DNA of 64,000 bases. Source: Zhongshania sp. (GTDB lineage Bacteria > Pseudomonadota > Gammaproteobacteria > Pseudomonadales > Spongiibacteraceae). The number at the start of each line of letters is the position of its first letter. The stretch's first letter is position 1. The notes under the pieces are model-generated. The model had not been told where the DNA came from and did not search any database. It was given only the letters and a program-made list of their open reading frames with translations. Below, piece after piece: positions 30,532-38,915 of this stretch. A program made the position numbers and the translations under genes. The stretch covers positions 1 to 64,000 of the forward strand of contig JAGPVP010000083.1 in the NCBI GenBank assembly GCA_018066965.1. The letters run 5' to 3'.

Positions 30532-31590
30532 TTAGGCCGTTGCGTCGTAAAAGAAGCGGTCGTTCTTAGCCTGCTCAACTGCGCCTAACAAGGCATCGCT
30601 TTGCGCTTCGTCGTCATGGTCAACATGACGCTCTTCTGGTTTTATTCCCAAGCGGCCAAATAATTCCAAATCTTTATTGGCTTTTGGGTTTGGCGTGGTC
30701 AGTAGCTTCTCGCCGTAGAAAATCGAATTTGCACCAGCAAAATAAGCCAAGGCATGCATTTCTTCGTTCATCGACTCGCGACCTGCCGACAAACGCACAT
30801 GGGATTTCGGCATAATAATCCGCGCTACCGCGATCGTCCGAATAAAATCAAAGGGGTCTAAGTCAGCGACATTTGCCATCGGTGTGCCTTCGACTTTCAC
30901 CAGCATATTGATCGGAACGCTCTCTGGCTGCACAGGTAAATTCGCCAACTGCAACAGCAGACCGGCACGATCTTTAATCGACTCGCCCATACCCACAATG
31001 CCACCGCTGCAGACTTTAATGCCGGCGTCACGAACATTACCCAAAGTCCCCAGACGATCTTGGTAGGTGCGTGTGGTAATAATCTCGCCATAAAACTCCG
31101 GCGAAGTGTCTAAATTATGGTTGTAATAGTCTAAACCTGCCTCGGCAAGTTCAGATGCCTGCTCACCCGTTAACATGCCCAAAGTCATGCAGGTCTCTAG
31201 CCCCATTTCTTTTACGCCCCGCACCATCGCGGTCACGTAGGGCATATCCTTTTTCTTAGGTGAGCGCCACGCGGCACCCATACAAAAACGAGTTGTGCCC
31301 GAAGCCTTCGCAGCGCGCGCTTCGGCAAGCACTTTCTCAACTTCCATTAGCTTTTCTTTTTCAAGCCCGGTGTCATAACGGTTGCTTTGCGGGCAGTACT
31401 TGCAGTCTTCAGGACAGGCGCCAGTTTTAATAGACAGCAAGGTGCTTACTTGAACCGCATTGGGGTCAAAATTAGCGCGGTGAACTGTTTGCGCTTGAAA
31501 CAACAAATCATTAAATGGCAGGGCGAATAAAGCCTGAACTTCTTTGCTAGTCCAGTCTGTGCGAATTGTCGTTAAAGCGGCGGTAGTCAT
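30532..31590 (-). CDS. bioB: Biotin synthase
   Basis: [17 protein letters not shown] radical SAM CxxxCxx[15 protein letters not shown] at 31590 preferred. Confidence 0.97.
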   Translation of the reverse strand: MTTAALTTIRTDWTSKEVQALFALPFNDLLFQAQTVHRANFDPNAVQVSTLLSIKTGACPEDCKYCPQSNRYDTGLEKEKLMEVEKVLAEARAAKASGTTRFCMGAAWRSPKKKDMPYVTAMVRGVKEMGLETCMTLGMLTGEQASELAEAGLDYYNHNLDTSPEFYGEIITTRTYQDRLGTLGNVRDAGIKVCSGGIVGMGESIKDRAGLLLQLANLPVQPESVPINMLVKVEGTPMANVADLDPFDFIRTIAVARIIMPKSHVRLSAGRESMNEEMHALAYFAGANSIFYGEKLLTTPNPKANKDLELFGRLGIKPEERHVDHDDEAQSDALLGAVEQAKNDRFFYDATA

Positions 31591-31631
31591 GATAAAGTCC
31601 AACGTGAAATTTGCAGTGTTTCAAGACCACA

Positions 31632-31659
31632 ATGATAAAGGCTTATCGCAAGCTGTCAA
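31632..31659 (-). promoter_or_regulatory. Predicted sigma-70 promoter of the bio operon (TTGACA, 16 bp, TATCAT)
   Basis: Reverse strand TTGACA-N16-TATCAT upstream of bioB. Confidence 0.65.
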
Positions 31660-31685
31660 CCAGCAAGGATGCTCATGGTTAACAG
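31653..31685. promoter_or_regulatory. BirA-like biotin operator CTGTCAACC-N15-GGTTAACAG
   Basis: Matches the recalled proteobacterial BirA box TTGTAAACC-N14/15-GGTTTACAA in half-sites and spacing; overlaps the predicted bioB -35. Confidence 0.75.
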
Positions 31686-32394
31686 GTTTAATGTACACAG
31701 TGCCCACAAACTAAGCTATCAGTTTGCTCCGGGGCGCTGTATTTTATGCCAAAGCCCCAGCCTACGGGACTTAGACTTATGCTTAGGCTGCGAAAATGAG
31801 CTGCCATGGCTAAGCAGCCGCTGTGCACGTTGCGCGCTGCCATTACCACAAAACCACGACCAAACTCACTGCGGACAATGCCTGCGCAAACCGCCAGCCT
31901 TTAGTCACTGCATCACCGCCTTGCGCTACGATTTCCCGGTCGACCGCCTCATTGCCGGTTTTAAACACCAGAAGAAACTCAATTACGGCGCTGTCTTAGC
32001 CGCGCTCTGGTTGAGCCGTTGCCAAAGCCAACTCGACACACTACCAGACCAATTAATACCTGTGCCGATGCACTGGCGGCGTCGAATTCTGCGCGGCTTC
32101 AATCAATCTCTTCTATTGGCCAAGGACTTTAGTAACACCCTTGGCATTCCCGTTAACCACGCCATTAACCACCCCCGCGCCAGCCACTCACAACAAGGTT
32201 TAAGTGCTGCTGCGCGCCGTAAAAATTTGCAGCAAGCCTTTGCGTTTGTAAAAGGCGCTGACGTTAAAGGCAAACACCTTGCGGTGATCGACGATGTGGT
32301 TACAACGACCGCGACAGCCAACACCTTGGCCGCTATACTGGCGCGCAACGGCGCTGCCCGTGTAGATATTTGGTGTCTAGCCCGCACCCCTTAA
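31669..32394 (+). CDS. ComF family protein (phosphoribosyltransferase-like, GntX/ComF); true start may be further in
   Basis: CILCQSPSLRDLDLCLGCENELPW, zinc-finger Cys; PRT motif LAVIDDVVTTTATANTLA. Confidence 0.9.
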   Translation: MLMVNRFNVHSAHKLSYQFAPGRCILCQSPSLRDLDLCLGCENELPWLSSRCARCALPLPQNHDQTHCGQCLRKPPAFSHCITALRYDFPVDRLIAGFKHQKKLNYGAVLAALWLSRCQSQLDTLPDQLIPVPMHWRRRILRGFNQSLLLAKDFSNTLGIPVNHAINHPRASHSQQGLSAAARRKNLQQAFAFVKGADVKGKHLAVIDDVVTTTATANTLAAILARNGAARVDIWCLARTP

Positions 32395-32468
32395 AGCAAT
32401 ATAGTTTTTATGGAGGACACTTTAATGCTCAGTCACCGCGCCCTCCACCCTAGCTTGCGAGTCTTTAC

Positions 32469-33170
32469 ATGAGCCATAACGACTGGCTCGCCATTACGCT
32501 AACCCTCAAGCTAGCCGGCTTAACCACCCTTATTTTATTACTTATTGGCACACCACTCGCGTGGTGGCTGGCCCATACCCGCATCCGTATCAAACCTATT
32601 TTAGAGGCGGTCATTGCGCTGCCACTGGTTTTACCACCCACCGTGCTGGGATTTTATTTACTCATCGCCTTTGCGCCCAACTCTGGCATTGCCCAACTCT
32701 GGCAATTCCTCACCGGCGGCACCTTGGCTTTCAGTTTTAGCGCGCTGGTTATCGCCTCGGTACTGTATTCACTGCCTTTTGTGGTGCAGCCCTTACAAAG
32801 TGGTTTTCAGCAACTGCCCAAACCCTTAATAGACACCGCCGCCAGCCTTGGCGCTGGCCCCATCGACCGATTTTTTAGTGTGATTTTGCCGCTGTGTCGC
32901 AGCAACTTTCTGGTAGCCAGCACTCTCGGCTTTGCCCACACCGTGGGTGAATTCGGGGTAGTGCTAATGATCGGCGGCAATATACCAGGCCAAACCCAAG
33001 TACTCTCTATCGCGCTGTACGAGCGTGTAGAGTCATTACAATATGAGACCGCACATTGGATGGCCGGCGGCCTTATCGCCTTTTCGCTTCTGGTTCTCAG
33101 CATCGTATATTTAGTCAACAATTACCGCGGTCTCACCTCGCTGGCACACAATAGCGAGACCGCCAAATGA
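32469..33170 (+). CDS. modB: Molybdate ABC transporter permease ModB
   Basis: TLKLAGLTTLILLLIGTPLAWWLA, GLGLxxPxxVxGF-type region, GEFGVVLMIGGNIPGQTQVLSIALY. Confidence 0.93.
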   Translation: MSHNDWLAITLTLKLAGLTTLILLLIGTPLAWWLAHTRIRIKPILEAVIALPLVLPPTVLGFYLLIAFAPNSGIAQLWQFLTGGTLAFSFSALVIASVLYSLPFVVQPLQSGFQQLPKPLIDTAASLGAGPIDRFFSVILPLCRSNFLVASTLGFAHTVGEFGVVLMIGGNIPGQTQVLSIALYERVESLQYETAHWMAGGLIAFSLLVLSIVYLVNNYRGLTSLAHNSETAK

Positions 33171-34264
33171 GCCTGCTCATATCGCTACACCTGCAACGTG
33201 GTCAGTTCAACCTCGATATTGACACCGCATTACCCACCAGCGGCATCACCGCAATTTGTGGGCCCAGCGGCAGCGGCAAAACCACCTTACTCCGCTGTAT
33301 TGCCGGTCTCGATACCGCCCCCAATGGCATGGTGCAATTTAGCGGACAAGACTGGCAAACCGAGCGCGCCATGCTTAAAACCGAACAGCGCGGCATTGGC
33401 CTAGTTTTTCAAGACGCCCAGCTATTTCCGCACCTCACCGTGGCGGGCAATCTCGATTATGCTCGCAAACGCCAATTCAATACCGCAGGTCCGTCCACTG
33501 CCGAGGTTTGCGACTGGCTGCACATCACGCCATTGCTAAACCGTGCGGTGGACAAACTTTCTGGTGGTGAATGCAAGCGCGTTGCCATCGCCCGCGCCCT
33601 GCTTCGCCACCCGCAATTACTGCTGATGGACGAACCCTTGGCGGGATTACACGACCATGCCAGAGAGCAAATGCTGGATGTGTTACAAACCCTGCCCAAG
33701 CACTTAGATATTCCCGTGTTATACGTCAGTCATAGTTTTCATGAAATTAGCCGGCTTGCCGACCATGTGCTTTTATTAGACAAAGGTCAGCTCATTGCCG
33801 AGGGCGATCTAATTAGTTTAAGCACTCGCTTAGACCTTCCCATCAGCCATCAGCAAGGGGCCGGCGCGGTACTCACCGCGCAGTTGCGCGAACACGACCC
33901 GGAGTATCAGCTCAGCACCTTATCGATAGACCGCCAGCACCAACTCAGCATCAAGCAAATTGCCGCCGACCACGGCCAAACCGTGCGGCTATTTGTGGCC
34001 GCAAGAGATGTCAGTATCTGTCTAGACGCCCCTACGCAAAGCAGCATATTGAATATATTGCCGTGCACAATCGATACCATAGAACAGCAGTCACCGGCAT
34101 CTTTAGCCGCCCAGCTTACCATTCGTCTTAAGCTTAATGAGCAATATTTATTAGCGCACATTACCCGTAAATCCTGCGACCGCTTACTACTTCAAGAAGG
34201 CCAACAGGTCTTTGCGCAGATTAAAACCGTCGCCTTAATCAACGAATACGGGCTTACACCATGA
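33167..34264 (+). CDS. modC: Molybdate ABC transporter ATPase ModC (with C-terminal TOBE/MOP domain)
   Basis: GPSGSGKTTLLRCIAGLD, LSGGECKRVAIARALL, ILNILPCTIDTIEQQSPASLAAQLTIRL. Confidence 0.93.
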   Translation: MSLLISLHLQRGQFNLDIDTALPTSGITAICGPSGSGKTTLLRCIAGLDTAPNGMVQFSGQDWQTERAMLKTEQRGIGLVFQDAQLFPHLTVAGNLDYARKRQFNTAGPSTAEVCDWLHITPLLNRAVDKLSGGECKRVAIARALLRHPQLLLMDEPLAGLHDHAREQMLDVLQTLPKHLDIPVLYVSHSFHEISRLADHVLLLDKGQLIAEGDLISLSTRLDLPISHQQGAGAVLTAQLREHDPEYQLSTLSIDRQHQLSIKQIAADHGQTVRLFVAARDVSICLDAPTQSSILNILPCTIDTIEQQSPASLAAQLTIRLKLNEQYLLAHITRKSCDRLLLQEGQQVFAQIKTVALINEYGLTP

Positions 34265-35250
34265 CTAGTATGGAACAAACAGATTTCGCCAACCTTACCC
34301 CAGATCGAGTTATTGACGCGGTTGAAAGCCTTGGCTACGTCAGCGACTTACGGGTTTTTGCACTTAACAGTTACGAAAATCGTGTTTATCAATTTGGGTT
34401 AGAAGAACAAGCGCCAATAGTGGTTAAGTTCTATCGCCCGGAGCGCTGGAGCGACGAGCAAATACTAGAAGAACACCAATTTACACAGCAGCTTGCAGAT
34501 ACCGATATTGCCGTTATTCCGCCTTGGCGAAATACCGCCGGCGACAGCCTGTTTCATTTTGAAGGCTACCGCTTTGCACTCTACCCACGCCGCGGCGGGC
34601 ATGCACCGGCGCTGGACGACATGGACAACCTCTTCCAGTTAGGCCGCCTATTTGGCCGCCTACATTTGGTGGGCGCTAGCGCCGAATATAAATTTCGGCC
34701 CAAATTAGATGTGGCAAGTTTTGGTGATGACAGCCGCCGCGACATCTTGGCCGATGTGATTCCCGCTAGCCTGCGGGAGTCCTATTCGACGATCAGCGAA
34801 GATCTTCTCCATCGTGTACGGCAACGCTTTACCGAGATAAACCCGACCTATATTCGCAGTCACGGCGACGGCCATGTGGGTAATATTCTGTCGCGCAATG
34901 ATGAAACGTGGCTGGTGGACTTTGACGACAGTCGCATGACCCCGGCCATTCAAGATTTATGGATGTTCCTCTCTGGCGAGCCGGACGCGCAGCAACGTGC
35001 CATTATGGAGTTAGTGGAAGGCTATCAAGAGTTTTACGACTTTAACCCCCGCGAACTAGGGCTAATTGAAGCCCTGCGCAGCCTAAGAATTATGCACCAC
35101 GCCGCTTGGCTAGCGCGTCGCTGGCAAGACCCCGCCTTTCCCAAAGCCTTCCCCTGGTTTAATACCGAACGCTACTGGGGCGAGCACATTTTGCAATTAC
35201 GAGAGCAACTCGCGTTAATGCAAGAACCGCCACTGCGCATGCCCTACTAG
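34261..35250 (+). CDS. srkA: Stress response Ser/Thr kinase SrkA (YihE/RdoA family)
   Basis: NLTPDRVIDAVESLGYVSDLRVFALNSYENRVYQFGLE; SHGDGHVGNIL, LVDFDDSRMTPAIQDLWMF. Confidence 0.93.
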   Translation: MTSMEQTDFANLTPDRVIDAVESLGYVSDLRVFALNSYENRVYQFGLEEQAPIVVKFYRPERWSDEQILEEHQFTQQLADTDIAVIPPWRNTAGDSLFHFEGYRFALYPRRGGHAPALDDMDNLFQLGRLFGRLHLVGASAEYKFRPKLDVASFGDDSRRDILADVIPASLRESYSTISEDLLHRVRQRFTEINPTYIRSHGDGHVGNILSRNDETWLVDFDDSRMTPAIQDLWMFLSGEPDAQQRAIMELVEGYQEFYDFNPRELGLIEALRSLRIMHHAAWLARRWQDPAFPKAFPWFNTERYWGEHILQLREQLALMQEPPLRMPY

Positions 35251-35271
35251 CGCAAAACTCGCGCGCCCGTC

Positions 35272-35332
35272 ACGTGTAAACACTCAAACAGCGACTATCT
35301 GTAGCTATGATCTAGCGCCAGTGTTTACACGT
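35272..35332. promoter_or_regulatory. Inverted 13-bp operator-like pair ACGTGTAAACACT-N35-AGTGTTTACACGT
   Basis: Perfect inverted repeat; each arm carries an internal GTGT-N2-ACAC dyad; upstream of the Mo-hydroxylase operon. Confidence 0.6.
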
Positions 35333-35544
35333 ATAACATCAACTGCTATTTTGTGAGTTCACAGATAACAGCAAGCGTTAGACCATCAATTATCAACGAC
35401 GCTAACCATCACAATAAACATGCAGAACAAACCTGCATAAAATGTAAGCCACAATAAACCAGCCCACTGCCGCGACAATATTAAGCGCAGCGCTACGTGG
35501 TTAAACATAATAAAAACCGCTCTAACAAGAGCGCAGGAGCCAGA

Positions 35545-36003
35545 ATGTTTACCATCCGCGTGAACGGTATTGCACATACCGTCGATGCCAGCGAAGACAA
35601 ACCTTTACTATGGGTACTCAGAGAAAATCTTAAACTCACCGGCACTAAATACGGTTGCGGCCAAGCGCTGTGTGGCGCCTGCACCGTGCATATCGACGGC
35701 CAACCTACCCGCTCCTGTGTAATGCCCATCAGCGCCGTTGGCGAAAAACAAGTTCGCACCATTGAAGACATCGGCAACGAACATATTGGCAGCCTAGTCC
35801 AGCAGACCTGGCAAACCCTAAATATCCCCCAATGTGGCTACTGCCAGTCTGGGCAAATTATGGCCGCAACGGCGCTACTAAAAGATAACGCCTCACCCAA
35901 CGACCAAGATATTGATAAAGCCATGTCTGGCAATATCTGTCGCTGCGGCACCTACCCACGCATACGCAAGGCCATTCATAAAATTGCCACCGAACAACTA
36001 TAG
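35545..36003 (+). CDS. (2Fe-2S)-binding subunit of aldehyde/isoquinoline oxidoreductase (IorA-like)
   Basis: [54 protein letters not shown]. Confidence 0.94.
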   Translation: MFTIRVNGIAHTVDASEDKPLLWVLRENLKLTGTKYGCGQALCGACTVHIDGQPTRSCVMPISAVGEKQVRTIEDIGNEHIGSLVQQTWQTLNIPQCGYCQSGQIMAATALLKDNASPNDQDIDKAMSGNICRCGTYPRIRKAIHKIATEQL

Positions 36004-36014
36004 GGGTTGCCGCA

Positions 36015-38237
36015 ATGACTGATTTCAAAAACCTATCGCGTCGCCATTTTATTCGCGTTAGCGTCATGGCCGGCGGCGGGCTACTAGTCTCGTGCGGTGG
36101 TGGTTCCAGCTCATCTGGCGGCAACACTAGCGGCAATCCACCTACCGAGAATGGCGGATCGCCAGTCACCCCTGCAGAAGCCTTTCAAGTCGGTCAGTTC
36201 ATGCGCATCAGCACTGACAACAAAATTACCGTTCTAGTCGGCGCCGCAGAACTTGGCCAAGGCGCACTGACCGCCATCCCCATGATTGTCGCCGAAGAGC
36301 TCGACGCCGACTGGAGCCAAGTCAACGCAGAACTATCTCCCGTTGCCGCTACCTTCAACAATCCTTACTTTCAAAGCCTGCTGCAATTTACCGTCGCCAG
36401 CTCTGCCGTTCGCGGTTACTTTGAAGGCCAGCGCAGTGTCGGCGCCGCAGTTCGGCAAATGCTAATCAACGCCGCCGCCAAACTATGGAACGTTCAAGCA
36501 AATACTTTGCGCACCGAAGCCAGCTACGTGATTGACGATATTGGCGGACGCCGCGCAAGTTATGGCGAACTCTCTAGCGCGGCAGCAGAAGAAGCCGTCC
36601 CCAATAATCCACCACTGAAAGATCCCGCAAACTACCGCATCATTGGCACCTCGCCGCAGCGCTTAGACGCCGCTGACAAAACCGACGGTAGCTTTAAATA
36701 CGGCATGGATGTTGATATCCCCAATATGCTCACCGCCGTGATTGCCAGACCACCCAGATTCAATGGCCAAGCCCTTAATGTCGATGACAATGCCGCCCTC
36801 GCCGTTCCCGGTGTTCGCAGCGTTCACACCATTCTCGGCGGTGTCGCCGTTGTTGCTGATGACTTTTGGGCGGCGGATAAAGGCCGCAAAGCCCTCATTG
36901 TTCAATGGAACGAGTTGCTTGCGGGCCGTACAGATTCAGACCTTCAGCGCAGCGCCTACAATCTAAGATTAAATCTACCCGGCCTGCCCATTAGGGTCGA
37001 TGGCTTGCCACTTCTTGCCCAAACCTTAGCCAGCGAAACCCTCAGTGCAGACTACTATTTTCCCTTCATGGCCCACGCCGCGATGGAGCCGCTAAACGTT
37101 GTAGTCGACTATGACGGTAGCAGCGCCGAAATATGGACTGGCACTCAATCCGCCACTTTAGACAAAATCTTTGCAGGCCTCATACTTGGCCTATTGCCAA
37201 ACCAAATCACCTTTCATTCCATGCCCTCCGGTGGTGGTTTTGGTCGTAGGGGTAATCCCCTCGCCGATTTTGTACGCGATGCCTGTGCCGTGGCCAAGGT
37301 ATTGAGGCAACCAGTGAAAGTGATCTGGACGCGAGAAGACGATATGAAAGGCGGTTTTTACCGGCCCGCTGCCGCCGTTAGAGTTTCGGCGTCTATCGAT
37401 AACGCGAATAATATTAGCGCGTGGACCCACCGCTCAGTCACCCAAGATGTCACCGCATTACTGTATGCAGAAAACCTTTTGGACAGCCTCGCAGAATTCA
37501 AACTACCACCACTCAAAGAACTCACCGACTTTGAAACCGGCATGCCCTATAAAATCGACAATGTCTTGATGGACGCCCACCTCACCGTCAACCTTGCCAT
37601 GCCGGCGCTGTGGATGCGCTCAGTCAACAAGTTCTCAGACGTTTTCGCCCAAGAAACATTTATCGACGAACTCGCCATGAAAGTCGGCAAAAATCCCTAT
37701 AATTTCCGCCGCGATCTGCTCTCAGAAAAACCACGTCACCGCGCGGTATTAGATGCTGTTGCCGACGCCGCCGGTTGGGGCTTTAGTAATAGCGGAATAA
37801 GCCAGGGCATCGCCGTTATGGGCCACTGGAATAGTTTTGTCGCCCAAGTCGTTGAAGTCTCTGTTTCGGCGAACCGAGAACTCACGGTTCACCGTGTCGT
37901 CAGCGCCGTCGATTGCGGCACCGCAGTTAATCCAGACTTGGTAATAGCACAGGTCGAATCGGCCATTATTTTCGCGCTTTCAAGCATTCTATTTGGTGAG
38001 ATTTTGCTAGAAGACGGCGTCGTTCAACAAAGCAATTTTGACGATTACCCCGTGTTGCGCATGCATCAAACACCCGTGATTGAAACCGTCATAGTGAACA
38101 GCGAAAACCCGGTCGGCGGGGTCGGTGAACTGGGCGTGCCCTGCGTAGGTCCAGCACTGGCCAATGCCATTTTCGGTGCCATCGGTGAGCGTATTCGCGA
38201 ACTGCCACTCACCCGTAGCAATTTTAAAATCGCCTAA
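36015..38237 (+). CDS. Molybdopterin-binding subunit of aldehyde/isoquinoline oxidoreductase (IorB-like), Tat signal with lipobox
   Basis: SRRHFIRVSVMAGGGLLVSC; GGGFGRRGNPLADFV; PVGGVGELGVPCVGPALANAI. Confidence 0.93.
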   Translation: MTDFKNLSRRHFIRVSVMAGGGLLVSCGGGSSSSGGNTSGNPPTENGGSPVTPAEAFQVGQFMRISTDNKITVLVGAAELGQGALTAIPMIVAEELDADWSQVNAELSPVAATFNNPYFQSLLQFTVASSAVRGYFEGQRSVGAAVRQMLINAAAKLWNVQANTLRTEASYVIDDIGGRRASYGELSSAAAEEAVPNNPPLKDPANYRIIGTSPQRLDAADKTDGSFKYGMDVDIPNMLTAVIARPPRFNGQALNVDDNAALAVPGVRSVHTILGGVAVVADDFWAADKGRKALIVQWNELLAGRTDSDLQRSAYNLRLNLPGLPIRVDGLPLLAQTLASETLSADYYFPFMAHAAMEPLNVVVDYDGSSAEIWTGTQSATLDKIFAGLILGLLPNQITFHSMPSGGGFGRRGNPLADFVRDACAVAKVLRQPVKVIWTREDDMKGGFYRPAAAVRVSASIDNANNISAWTHRSVTQDVTALLYAENLLDSLAEFKLPPLKELTDFETGMPYKIDNVLMDAHLTVNLAMPALWMRSVNKFSDVFAQETFIDELAMKVGKNPYNFRRDLLSEKPRHRAVLDAVADAAGWGFSNSGISQGIAVMGHWNSFVAQVVEVSVSANRELTVHRVVSAVDCGTAVNPDLVIAQVESAIIFALSSILFGEILLEDGVVQQSNFDDYPVLRMHQTPVIETVIVNSENPVGGVGELGVPCVGPALANAIFGAIGERIRELPLTRSNFKIA

Positions 38238-38251
38238 TCAGGGAGCTGACT

Positions 38252-38803
38252 ATGACACCAACAATCGCACCTACCGCTCGCCTGATATTCGCCCTCGCAC
38301 TACTAGCCACTGTGAGCCTGACAACAAACAGTGCACTCGCGCAATCCGCCTTATTTCAGCCGCTGTATGAGGTGTTAACACACCCGCGCTGCATGAACTG
38401 TCATACCGTTACCGACTTTCCCCGCCAAGGTGACGACCGGCGCCGCCACGCACAATTAGTGGTTAGAGGCACTGAAAATCAAGGCGCTCCGACCCTGCAG
38501 TGCGCTGCTTGCCATCAAGACCAAAATGTCGCGGACGACGCCGTGCCTGGCGCACCGCACTGGGGGCTAGCGCCACTGAGTATGGGTTGGGAGGGCTTAA
38601 ACGCCAACCAACTTTGTCAGGCATTAAAGGACACCAGCAAAAATGGCAATCGCAGTCTTGCAGACCTATTCAAACATATGAGTGAGGACGAACTAGTACT
38701 GTGGGGATGGACGCCAGGTGGTAATCGCACCACGCCGCCACTCAGCCAGCCTGACTTTGTAGAAGCCTTAAAAGCGTGGGTCGATGCCGGTGGGCCCTGC
38801 TAA
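38252..38803 (+). CDS. Di-haem c-type cytochrome partner (periplasmic)
   Basis: Signal peptide; CMNCH and CAACH haem motifs; adjacent to iorAB-like genes. Confidence 0.85.
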   Translation: MTPTIAPTARLIFALALLATVSLTTNSALAQSALFQPLYEVLTHPRCMNCHTVTDFPRQGDDRRRHAQLVVRGTENQGAPTLQCAACHQDQNVADDAVPGAPHWGLAPLSMGWEGLNANQLCQALKDTSKNGNRSLADLFKHMSEDELVLWGWTPGGNRTTPPLSQPDFVEALKAWVDAGGPC

Positions 38804-38827
38804 TTTTCGCGCAACGCCAACTGACTG

Positions 38828-38877
38828 ACCGACACTACAAACACCGAAGCGGAAGTATTCAGTGCTAGTAAGTCGGT
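38828..38877 (+). terminator. Hairpin after the Mo-hydroxylase operon (ACCGACACTA / TAGTaaGTCGGT followed by ATTTTT)
   Basis: Read directly between convergent stops 38803 and 38916. Confidence 0.5.
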
Positions 38878-38915
38878 ATTTTTGAGGGTGGTTTGTAAGA
38901 AAATTTAAAATCTAA

